Below, piece by piece: positions 6,711 to 14,165 of a DNA stretch of 15,777 nucleotides; positions within the stretch are counted from its first letter, which is position 1; every line of letters begins with the position of its first letter. The notes under the pieces are model-generated. The model did not search any database, had not been told where the DNA came from, and worked only from the letters and a program-made list of their open reading frames with translations. The translations under genes and the position numbers were made by a program. The stretch comes from an uncultured Elusimicrobia bacterium (lineage in GTDB: Bacteria; Elusimicrobiota; Endomicrobiia; Endomicrobiales; Endomicrobiaceae), in the NCBI GenBank assembly GCA_947168325.1, contig CAMVLN010000022.1, positions 1 through 15,777 on the forward strand, in the 5' to 3' direction.

Positions 6711-7400
6711 ATGAATAAAACTTTACATGAAATAATTAAAATTTATTCAACAAAAAGTCATATAGATTTTTCAAGTTATCTTTTAAATTTATCAAAAGAT
6801 ACTCTAATATCCATATTTAGTGATTTACTTACACTTTATATTAATGATAAAAACAGTTCAACTATTAGAGAATTTTTAACAGTAGAACTAGCAGGATATA
6901 AACATAATACTAAAAAAATAGGTTTTAATGGTTTTAAACAAATTTCAATAGATAAAGCAATTAATTGTGAAGCAAAACCTAAAAATTTTTCCATACAAGA
7001 TTTTCTTGACTACAAAGCAGGTATAAGAAAAACAAAACCTTCTAAATTGAATGGCGGTGGAAATTTTACCGATTATACATGGGCAAGATTCAATAAAGAT
7101 AAAAAAGAAAACTTAAACATGTTAATAAGCGGTTTTGTTGATGGGCAATTAGTTTATCTTTTAGAATTTTGTTTTAACGAACAAAGTTTTACAAATAATT
7201 TAAAAAAGCAGTTGGAACATAAATTTCCAAAAGGAGATAAAAAAGGGTATTATTTAAGATCCGCAAGTTTTGATTTTAAAAATTATAAATCTGCAAAAAC
7301 TTTAAAACCTATATTTATAATAGATAAATCTAAATTATTATCTTATAGCGAATATATAAATAAAGATTTATACAATTATTTGTTAAAGAGTAAAGAATAA
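6711..7400 (+). CDS. Probable type II restriction endonuclease
   Basis: A soluble 229 aa protein without signal peptide or membrane segment. I do not recognise a named family. Restriction function is inferred chiefly from position: it lies between two DNA methyltransferases and its stop overlaps the start of the second by one base (TAATG). A possible PD-(D/E)xK-type core is visible: VELAGYKHN (58-66), then GFNGFKQISIDKAINCEAKPKN (71-92), where E87-x-K89 could be the ExK half and an acidic residue such as D81 would be needed upstream. A glycine-rich stretch NGGGNFTDYTWARF (114-127) and a strand LVYLLEFCFN (148-157) follow. The length is typical of short type II enzymes. No clear ribosome site precedes the ATG at 6711. 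Alternatives are an R-M accessory or specificity protein. Confidence 0.6.
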   Translation: MNKTLHEIIKIYSTKSHIDFSSYLLNLSKDTLISIFSDLLTLYINDKNSSTIREFLTVELAGYKHNTKKIGFNGFKQISIDKAINCEAKPKNFSIQDFLDYKAGIRKTKPSKLNGGGNFTDYTWARFNKDKKENLNMLISGFVDGQLVYLLEFCFNEQSFTNNLKKQLEHKFPKGDKKGYYLRSASFDFKNYKSAKTLKPIFIIDKSKLLSYSEYINKDLYNYLLKSKE

Positions 7401-8233
7401 TGATTTTACAAGGTGATACATTATTAAAATTAAAGGAATTGTTAGATAATTCTATTGATATGGGTGTTACATCTCCCCCTTATAATAAACAAGAAAATAA
7501 AAAAGGATGGCTTGTTGCTAATGTGAAATATGATTCTTCAAGTGATAAAAAAAACGAAACAGTTTATCAACAAGAACAGATAGATGTGTTAAATGAGCTA
7601 TACAGAATAATAAAACCAGGAGGTAGCTTTTTTTATAACCATAAAATAAGGTGGGAAAAGGGTGTTTTGTTGCATCCTATAAGTTGGTTATCTAAAACAA
7701 AATGGAATTTAAGGCAAGAAATTATTTGGGATAGAGAAATAGCTGCAAATATAAGAGGTTGGCGGTTTTGGCAGGTAGAAGAAAGAATATATTGGTTGCA
7801 AAAACCTAAAAATAACAAAGATTTAATAGGTGAAGAACTAAAATCTAAACATGCATTGCTTACTTCCATTTGGCGAATTAGACCTGAACAAAAAATAAAT
7901 CATCCTGCCCCATTTCCTATAGAGTTGCCTACAAGATGTATATATTCAATAATGGATGATAAAAAAGGTATAATTATAGATCCTTATGCAGGTAGTGGAA
8001 CAACTTTAGTAAGTGCAAAATTGTTAGGGCATGATTATATAGGAATAGAGATTTCTAAAGAATATATTAAAATTGCAGAAGAAAGGTTAAAAAATTATAA
8101 ACAGGAAAAAGATAAAGTTAATAAAGAGCTTTCTTTACATGTAGTAAAAGAAACTTTTAAAGATAAAAAAGCAAGAGGTCTATATTCTAATAAGGCTAAT
8201 AGGTACAAAACAGTGAACAATTATGAAATTTAA
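7400..8233 (+). CDS. Site-specific DNA methyltransferase, beta-type motif order (TSPPY)
   Basis: Predicted 277 aa SAM-dependent amino-methyltransferase. Catalytic motif IV, TSPPYN (24-29), precedes motif I, DPYAGSGTT (194-202), with the recognition region between them (about 80-180, including KWNLRQEIIWDRE and GWRFWQVEERIYWL). This is the beta-class order. The segment HPAPFPIELPTRCI (168-181), just before motif I, is typical of the N6_N4_Mtase family. S-P-P-Y is most often N4-cytosine but also occurs in adenine N6 enzymes, so the modified base is left open. The start codon overlaps the stop of the endonuclease-like gene by one base, implying translational coupling. The C-terminal 40 residues are Lys-rich. 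Together with the NPPY enzyme upstream it could form a two-methyltransferase system for an asymmetric site. Confidence 0.88.
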   Translation: MILQGDTLLKLKELLDNSIDMGVTSPPYNKQENKKGWLVANVKYDSSSDKKNETVYQQEQIDVLNELYRIIKPGGSFFYNHKIRWEKGVLLHPISWLSKTKWNLRQEIIWDREIAANIRGWRFWQVEERIYWLQKPKNNKDLIGEELKSKHALLTSIWRIRPEQKINHPAPFPIELPTRCIYSIMDDKKGIIIDPYAGSGTTLVSAKLLGHDYIGIEISKEYIKIAEERLKNYKQEKDKVNKELSLHVVKETFKDKKARGLYSNKANRYKTVNNYEI

Positions 8234-8354
8234 AACTTATTTGTTTAATTTAAAAAATAAAAAGATAAAAAAGTTAGAAAATCTTGCACTAAAAAATTTA
8301 AAAGTTGTTACAATAGAAGAGTTATATAGTTTTTTAATTTCACAAAAAAAGTAA
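8223..8354 (+). CDS. Possible 43-codon basic small protein
   Basis: An ATG at 8223 opens a 43 aa frame overlapping the last 11 bases of the methyltransferase gene and ending with TAA at 8352-8354. The product begins MKFKTYLFNLKNKK and ends EELYSFLISQKK, very basic in its first half with an amphipathic look. No Shine-Dalgarno site or known family is visible, and in sequence this rich in A a Lys-rich frame is easily open by chance. It may be a leader-type or accessory peptide of the R-M block, or nothing. Confidence 0.3.
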   Translation: MKFKTYLFNLKNKKIKKLENLALKNLKVVTIEELYSFLISQKK

Positions 8355-8368
8355 GAAAAATTATAAAA

Positions 8369-8403
8369 TATAATATAAAAATGCAATGTATAATACGGAG
8401 GAA
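8369..8403 (+). promoter_or_regulatory. gyrB promoter -10 candidate and strong ribosome-binding site
   Basis: TATAAT at 8369-8374 is a possible -10, without a good -35, that would start transcription around 8381. CGGAGGAA at 8396-8403 is the best Shine-Dalgarno sequence in the window and sits five bases before the gyrB ATG at 8409, fixing that start. A second TATAAT at 8389-8394 is too close to the ribosome site to serve this gene. Confidence 0.45.
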
Positions 8404-8408
8404 ATTAA

Positions 8409-10865
8409 ATGACAAACGAAGAACAAAACAAAACAGCATCAAATTATGATGCTTCTAAAATTCAAGTATTAGAAGGGCTTGAAGCTGTAAGAAAAAGGCC
8501 TGCTATGTATATTGGTTCTACATCAGAACAAGGGCTACATCATTTAGTTTATGAAACAGTAGATAATTCAATAGATGAAGTTTTAGCAGGATATTGTAAA
8601 AATATAGATGTTACAATTCATCCGGACAATTCAATAACAGTTCTTGATGATGGTAGAGGTATTCCTGTAGACCCTCACCCAAAATTTAAAGATAAATCTG
8701 CACTTGAAGTTGTTATGACAGTGCTTCATGCTGGTGGAAAATTTGATAAAAATTCTTATAAAGTTTCAGGGGGATTGCATGGTGTAGGTGTATCTTGTGT
8801 AAATGCTCTTTCCACAAAGTTAGTAGTTGAAGTTTATAGGAATGGAAATATTTATAGGCAAGAATATGCTAAAGGGAAACCTACAACAAAACTTGAAATT
8901 GTTGGTAAAACAGAAGATAGAGGAACAAAAGTTACATTTTTGCCAGATCCAGAAATTTTTTCGGTAACAACTTATTCTTTTGATACCTTAACAAACAGAT
9001 TAAGAGAACTTGCTTTTTTAAATGCTGGTGCAAATATCACAATTATGGATGAAAGGCAAGATAAAGAACATACTTTTCATTATGAGGGTGGTATAAAAAG
9101 TTTTGTTACATATTTAAATACAAACAAACAAGTTATTAATAAAGAACCAATATATTTTACAAAGAATAAAGATAATGTAGATGTAGAAGTTGCAATGCAA
9201 TATAACGATTCTTATAACGAACAAATTCATACTTTTGTTAATAACATTAATACAGTAGAAGGTGGAACACATTTGTCGGGGTTTCGTTCAGCATTAACAA
9301 GGGTGGTAAACGACTATATTAAGAAAAATGAATTGTCAAAAAATAAAAATTTGTCTCTTTCAGGGGAAGATGTTAGAGAAGGCTTAACAGCTGTTATTTC
9401 TGTTAAAGTTCCAAACCCACAATTTGAAGGGCAAACAAAAACAAAGTTAGGAAATTCAGAAGTTGAAGGTATAGTAAAATCTTTAGTTGGGGATGCACTT
9501 ACAACTTTCTTAGAAGAAAATCCTGGTATTGCAGGGCAAATTTTAGAAAAATCAATTAATGCAGCAGAAGCAAGAGAAGCTGCAAGAAAGGCTAGGGAAC
9601 TTACAAGAAGAAAAGGAGCTTTAGATTCAGCAGCACTTCCTGGCAAACTTGCAGATTGTTCAGAAAAAGATCCACAAAAAACAGAACTTTTTATAGTGGA
9701 AGGGAACTCTGCAGGAGGTTCCGCAAAGCAAGGTAGAAACAGAGCTTTTCAGGCAATTCTTCCTTTAAGAGGTAAAATTTTAAATGTAGAAAAATCAAGA
9801 CTTACAAAGATGTTAACTAACGAAGAAATAAAAACTATGATTACAGCAATAGGTGCAGGTATTGGTAAAGGTGAAGGAGAATTTAATATAGATAAAGTAA
9901 GATACCATAAAGTTGTTATTATGACTGATGCCGATGTTGATGGTGCCCATATTAGGACTCTTCTTTTAACATTTTTCTATAGGCAAATGCCACAACTTAT
10001 AGATAATGGCTATATTTATATTGCACAACCGCCACTTTATAAAGTGAAGAAAGGTAAAAAGGAAATGTATTTACAAACAGAAGCAGAACTTGATAAATTT
10101 TTATTTAAACAAGGGCTCAATGGGCAATCAATGATACTGTTAAAAGATGGCGAGCAAATAGGAGAAACAATAGACCAAAAACAACTAACTCAAATAGTAG
10201 ATGCAATTGCAGAGCTTGATAACCTTATAATAAAAATTACAAAGAAAGGTTTAAATTGGAACGAGTATTTGAAGTTTAGGCAAGAAGGTAAAATGCCTAT
10301 ATTTAGAGTTGTAGATCAAAATCAAGTTAGATATATTTTCTCAGATAAAGAATGGAAAGAATTTAAAGCAGAATTGGTAGAAAGAAAGAAACAAATGCAA
10401 CAAGAAAATGGAGAACTTCCAGTTGATGGTTTAACAGAAGAAGTTTTGCCTGAATATAAAGAGTTGTGGGAACTTCCAAGAATAAATATTTTAGCAGATA
10501 AATTAGAAAAAAAGGGTTTACATTTACATCATTATGGAACTACACATGTTAAACCGGTATACAGATTAAAAGATGAAAAAAATGATGTACATGATTTAGC
10601 TTCAACAAATCAACTAATAGAAAAAATAAGAGAGCTTGGTAGAAGAGGTGCCACAATTCAAAGATATAAAGGTCTTGGAGAAATGAATCCAGAACAGCTT
10701 TGGGAAACAACAATGGATCCCGAAAGAAGAAAAATGTTACAAGTTAAACTTGAAGATGCAATTGAAACAGATAGAATATTTACAGTTTTAATGGGCGATA
10801 AAGTAGAAGCAAGAAGAGCCTTTATTCAAACCCATTCATTAGATGTAACTAATTTGGATATTTAG
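8409..10865 (+). CDS. gyrB: DNA gyrase subunit B
   Basis: ATPase and TOPRIM subunit of gyrase, which with GyrA introduces negative supercoils and relieves strain ahead of replication forks. The GHKL ATPase holds E49 and N53 in ETVDNSIDE, DDGRGIP (80-86), GGLHGVGVSCVNALS (121-135) and the QTKTKLGN loop (342-349). TOPRIM carries EGNSAGGSAKQGRNR (431-445) and the metal-binding DADVDGAHI (507-515). The C-terminal end has QRYKGLGEMNPEQLW (751-765). At 818 aa it is the long form, with an insertion of roughly 150-170 residues after PPLYK (541-545), as in E. coli (804 aa); short-form GyrBs are about 640 aa. GyrB rather than ParE is supported by the origin-cluster location and close motif matches. Odd: Asn433 replaces the Asp of the usual EGDSAGG, the E. 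coli D426 position. The start is set by the CGGAGGAA site. Confidence 0.98.
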   Translation: MTNEEQNKTASNYDASKIQVLEGLEAVRKRPAMYIGSTSEQGLHHLVYETVDNSIDEVLAGYCKNIDVTIHPDNSITVLDDGRGIPVDPHPKFKDKSALEVVMTVLHAGGKFDKNSYKVSGGLHGVGVSCVNALSTKLVVEVYRNGNIYRQEYAKGKPTTKLEIVGKTEDRGTKVTFLPDPEIFSVTTYSFDTLTNRLRELAFLNAGANITIMDERQDKEHTFHYEGGIKSFVTYLNTNKQVINKEPIYFTKNKDNVDVEVAMQYNDSYNEQIHTFVNNINTVEGGTHLSGFRSALTRVVNDYIKKNELSKNKNLSLSGEDVREGLTAVISVKVPNPQFEGQTKTKLGNSEVEGIVKSLVGDALTTFLEENPGIAGQILEKSINAAEAREAARKARELTRRKGALDSAALPGKLADCSEKDPQKTELFIVEGNSAGGSAKQGRNRAFQAILPLRGKILNVEKSRLTKMLTNEEIKTMITAIGAGIGKGEGEFNIDKVRYHKVVIMTDADVDGAHIRTLLLTFFYRQMPQLIDNGYIYIAQPPLYKVKKGKKEMYLQTEAELDKFLFKQGLNGQSMILLKDGEQIGETIDQKQLTQIVDAIAELDNLIIKITKKGLNWNEYLKFRQEGKMPIFRVVDQNQVRYIFSDKEWKEFKAELVERKKQMQQENGELPVDGLTEEVLPEYKELWELPRINILADKLEKKGLHLHHYGTTHVKPVYRLKDEKNDVHDLASTNQLIEKIRELGRRGATIQRYKGLGEMNPEQLWETTMDPERRKMLQVKLEDAIETDRIFTVLMGDKVEARRAFIQTHSLDVTNLDI

Positions 10866-10881
10866 TTTTATGTGGTAATAT

Positions 10882-12477
10882 ATGCATGTTTGTTTTGTGT
10901 ATGTAAGATACTATACATATTGTGTGTCCGGATTTCAAAAAAAATCTGTAACTGATTATAACCAGATAAATTTAGGAATATCTTATATTTCTAGCATGTT
11001 AAAAAAAAATGGTCATACAACAGAGTTGTTATGCTATCATTCTTTTAATGAATCATATATAGAAATATTAAAACAAATAGAAAGAAAGCCTCAAGTTTTT
11101 GCTGTATCTGTAGTTGGTGCTAAAGATTATAAGTTAGTATTACCATTTTTAAAATTAATAAAAAAATATTATAAGGAATCAAAAGTTATTGTAGGTGGGG
11201 CTTTTGCTACAATTCATCCAGAAATAGTTGTACAAAATGAATATGTGGATGCTATAGGTATAGGCGAAGGTGAGTATGCAATACCAGAATATGTAAATCA
11301 AGTAGCAAAAGGGCAATATCATAAAGTAGACAATTTATGGATTAAAAATGGCAATGAAATTATAAAATGTGATAGAAGTGTTTTTATAGAGGATATAGAT
11401 AAACTCCCTTTTCCAGATAGGCAAATATGGGATAAATGGGCGACTGCTCCAAAAAATCATTCTGTACTTTTAATGAGAGGATGCAAGTACAGGTGTAAAT
11501 ATTGTGGGAATCGTATTTTAGCTACCAAATCACAGGGAACATATGTTAGATATAGAAGCATAAATAATATAATAGAAGAAATAAAAAATATTAGAAAAAT
11601 ATATGTTAATACCCAAACTATTACATTTTATGTAGAAAATGCATTGGCAAATATTGATTATTTTTGCAATCTTTGTAGAGCATTGATAGAATTAAATGAT
11701 TCTTTATCAAACAAATTACAATTTTTTTTATATTTAAATTTTACACCAAATTTATTGAACAAAGATTTAGAAGTTATAGAATTGTTAAAAAAAGCAAATA
11801 TTCGTTATATAAGTTTTGCACTGGAATCTGGTTCTTTAGAAATAAGAAATAAATTAAATAGACCATATTATACGAATGAAGATTTTATTTCATTTTGTAA
11901 AATATTACAAGAAGGCAAAATACATATTATAATTTGTACAATGTATTGTTTCCCTTATGAAACTAACAAAACATATTGGCAAACCATAAATTGTGTAAGG
12001 CAATGCAAACCAGATTTGCTAAATTATACTTGGTTATCAAGTCCTGAAAATGCAGGGAAAAAGGTAAAATTTATAGATAGATGTCGGTATTTTTTATTTA
12101 GATGGCTAGTTCTTTATAAATATAAAAATTTAGCAGAAACAATATATTTCTCTATAGCACCGTATAAAATTTTTGATAATATAATAAAATTTTGGAAAGA
12201 TATTGTAGCATACAAAGTAAAACAAAGTTATAAAAATAAAGAATTTGCAAAAGAAGCAATGGATAATGGTAATTTTAAGAAAGCGATTAAATATTTTAAT
12301 AAAGTATATATAGACGACACAAATTATTGGATATATGGAGACAGAGCAATAGCAAAAATGGCAATAGGTGATTATAGTGGAGCAATAAAAGATTTTGATA
12401 AAGTACTAGTATTAGAACCCAAAGAGATATATAAAGAAAAAAGAGAAGAATGTTTCAAAAAGATAAATAAAAAATAA
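10882..12477 (+). CDS. B12-binding-type radical SAM protein with C-terminal TPR tail, copy 1
   Basis: Predicted 531 aa radical SAM enzyme. Residues 1-140 resemble the cobalamin-binding Rossmann domain of B12-dependent radical SAM enzymes (LGISYISSMLKKNGH at 31-45, VIVGGAFATIHPE at 102-114, IGIGEGE at 125-131), although the DxHxxG cobalamin-ligand motif is not seen. The 4Fe-4S motif is C201-x3-C205-x2-C208 in MRGCKYRCKYCGNR. The barrel runs to about 385, with ALESGSLEIRNKLNRPYY near 313-330. A basic, partly hydrophobic linker leads to two TPR-like repeats at about 455-520. Compared with the two copies downstream, it lacks the LKGTxLYK segment near 386-395 (it reads SSPENAGKKVKFIDR), so it may be specialised or impaired. 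The ATG context ATATGCATGTTTGT matches copy 2. It begins 16 bases after gyrB with no good ribosome site or promoter, suggesting readthrough from gyrB. The substrate is unknown. Confidence 0.85.
   Translation: MHVCFVYVRYYTYCVSGFQKKSVTDYNQINLGISYISSMLKKNGHTTELLCYHSFNESYIEILKQIERKPQVFAVSVVGAKDYKLVLPFLKLIKKYYKESKVIVGGAFATIHPEIVVQNEYVDAIGIGEGEYAIPEYVNQVAKGQYHKVDNLWIKNGNEIIKCDRSVFIEDIDKLPFPDRQIWDKWATAPKNHSVLLMRGCKYRCKYCGNRILATKSQGTYVRYRSINNIIEEIKNIRKIYVNTQTITFYVENALANIDYFCNLCRALIELNDSLSNKLQFFLYLNFTPNLLNKDLEVIELLKKANIRYISFALESGSLEIRNKLNRPYYTNEDFISFCKILQEGKIHIIICTMYCFPYETNKTYWQTINCVRQCKPDLLNYTWLSSPENAGKKVKFIDRCRYFLFRWLVLYKYKNLAETIYFSIAPYKIFDNIIKFWKDIVAYKVKQSYKNKEFAKEAMDNGNFKKAIKYFNKVYIDDTNYWIYGDRAIAKMAIGDYSGAIKDFDKVLVLEPKEIYKEKREECFKKINKK
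12283..12455 (+). repeat. TPR-tail DNA repeat, copy 1
   Basis: These 173 bases encode the TPR tail of radical SAM copy 1 and align without gaps to 13919-14091 with 21 mismatches by my hand count, about 88 percent identity. A third copy begins at 15702 and runs off the window. Conservation here is visibly higher than in the upstream parts of the same genes. Confidence 0.8.
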
Positions 12478-12502
12478 GTTTTATGTTGGAGATAAAAAAT
12501 AT

Positions 12503-14125
12503 ATGCATGTTTGTTGTGTATATATCAGAACATATTTAATAAGTGAAACTGATAAATATAAAATAAAAGGAGACAAAATACCATTAGGAATATCATATAT
12601 ATCTAGTTCTTTAAAGCAGGCAGGATATACAACAGAAATTATATACTGTACCACTTTTACATTTAACAATGGTATAACAAAATATATAAAACATAATCCA
12701 CAAGTATTTGCTATTTCAATTACAGCTCAAGAAGATGTGTTTTTATTAATTAAATTTATTGAACAAATAAAAAGGGAATATAATAATGCAAAAATAATAG
12801 TAGGTGGACCAATAGTAACAATAGATACGGAAAATATATTTAACAATGTTCAACAAACAGATGCAATATGTATAGGAGCAGGGGAAAAGGCAATAGCAGA
12901 ATATGTAAAACAGGTAGAAAAAGGGAAATATCAAAAGACAGACAATTTATGGATAAAAGATAGCAATGGGCATATAATAAAATGTGACAGAGTTTTATCT
13001 ATAGAAAATTTAGATGAGTTACCATATCCAGATAGAGAAGGATGGAACAGATGGATAATACCAACAAAAAATTATGCTATTTCCATTAATAGAGGATGTA
13101 TTTATAATTGTACTTTTTGTAATAACAATATATTGAAAAGTAAATCTAATAATAGATATTTTCAAGAAAGAAGTGCTGAAAATATATTAACAGAAATAGA
13201 TTTTATTGTTAAAGAGTATAGTGCTAAAAATATAATGTTAGTTGGAGAAAGTGCAATAACAAATGTTGATAAATTTAGAAGATTATGTTTGGCATTAAAG
13301 AATTATAATAATAGTTTAATAGATAAAATACAATTTGAAATAAATATAAATTTTACTCCTAATTTATTAAACGAAGATTTAGATATAATTTATTTAATGA
13401 AAGAAGCAAACTTTAAATTATTAAAATTTTCATTAGAATCTGGTTCATATGAAATAAGAAAATTATTGGGTAAACCAAGTTATCAAAATAAAGAAATAAT
13501 AGAATTTTTTAATATATTACATAAACTTAATTTTAATACATTATGTTGGGTAATTTATTGCCATCCATTTGAAACAAGAAAAACTTATTATGAAACACTA
13601 AATTGTTTAAGGCAATGTAAACCAACACGGATAATATATCAAATTTTAAGTCCTCTTAAAGGAACTCAATTGTACAAAAAAATAATGGGAGAACATAAAG
13701 ATAAAAAATTGAGTATTATAGATAAATATAGATTTTATACATTAAAGTTTAGGGTATACAATAGTTATAAACCAAGAATGGTTATGTTGAATATATTTTT
13801 ATCTAGGTATAAGTTATTTATTATATTAAAAAAATTAATATTAAAATATAAACAAAAAAATAAGTTTAAAATCATACAAAAAAGCAAGAAATGTTTTTAC
13901 AACAAAAAATATAAAAAAGCAATAAAATATTTTAATAAAATAAGTATAGATAAAACAAATTATTGGATATATGGAGATAGAGGTATAGCAAAGATGACAA
14001 TAGGTGATTATAAAGGAGCAATAAAAGATTTTGATAAAATATTAGAATTAGAGCCAAAAGAGATATATAGAGAAAAAAGAGAAGAATGTTTGAATTTATT
14101 AAATATATTAGATAAAACAAAATAA
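12503..14125 (+). CDS. B12-binding-type radical SAM protein with C-terminal TPR tail, copy 2
   Basis: A 540 aa paralogue of the preceding gene with the same architecture. The Rossmann-like domain is at 1-140 (LGISYISSSLKQAGY at 28-42, IIVGGPIVTI at 98-107, and GAGE at 125-128 where copies 1 and 3 have GEGE). The radical SAM cysteines are C199-x3-C203-x2-C206 in NRGCIYNCTFCNNN. The barrel contains SLESGSYEIRKLLGKPSY and the complete SPLKGTQLYKKI segment that is missing in copy 1. The TPR tail (about 470-530) contains WIYGDRGIAKM and GDYKGAIKDFDK and is about 88 percent identical in DNA to that of copy 1 by hand count over 173 bases. TGGAGA at 12487-12492 is a fair ribosome site ten bases before the ATG. 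The 25-base gap favours cotranscription. The reaction and partner are not predictable; the tail suggests protein-protein contact. Confidence 0.85.
   Translation: MHVCCVYIRTYLISETDKYKIKGDKIPLGISYISSSLKQAGYTTEIIYCTTFTFNNGITKYIKHNPQVFAISITAQEDVFLLIKFIEQIKREYNNAKIIVGGPIVTIDTENIFNNVQQTDAICIGAGEKAIAEYVKQVEKGKYQKTDNLWIKDSNGHIIKCDRVLSIENLDELPYPDREGWNRWIIPTKNYAISINRGCIYNCTFCNNNILKSKSNNRYFQERSAENILTEIDFIVKEYSAKNIMLVGESAITNVDKFRRLCLALKNYNNSLIDKIQFEININFTPNLLNEDLDIIYLMKEANFKLLKFSLESGSYEIRKLLGKPSYQNKEIIEFFNILHKLNFNTLCWVIYCHPFETRKTYYETLNCLRQCKPTRIIYQILSPLKGTQLYKKIMGEHKDKKLSIIDKYRFYTLKFRVYNSYKPRMVMLNIFLSRYKLFIILKKLILKYKQKNKFKIIQKSKKCFYNKKYKKAIKYFNKISIDKTNYWIYGDRGIAKMTIGDYKGAIKDFDKILELEPKEIYREKREECLNLLNILDKTK
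13919..14091 (+). repeat. TPR-tail DNA repeat, copy 2
   Basis: The partner of the repeat at 12283-12455, same length and frame, within radical SAM copy 2. Most differences are at third codon positions or in a few residues before WIYGDR, so the tail seems to be kept both by selection and perhaps by recombination between copies. Confidence 0.8.
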
Positions 14126-14165
14126 GTTTTTTATTTTTAATACAAATTTAGGGAATTAATATTAT

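Noticed and set aside
8389..8394. TATAAT just before the gyrB ribosome site
   Set aside because: Transcription from it would start around 8401 and lose the Shine-Dalgarno sequence.
9314..9646. 110-codon minus-strand open frame inside gyrB
   Set aside because: It is antisense to a fully conserved part of GyrB and shows no domain or start signal of its own.
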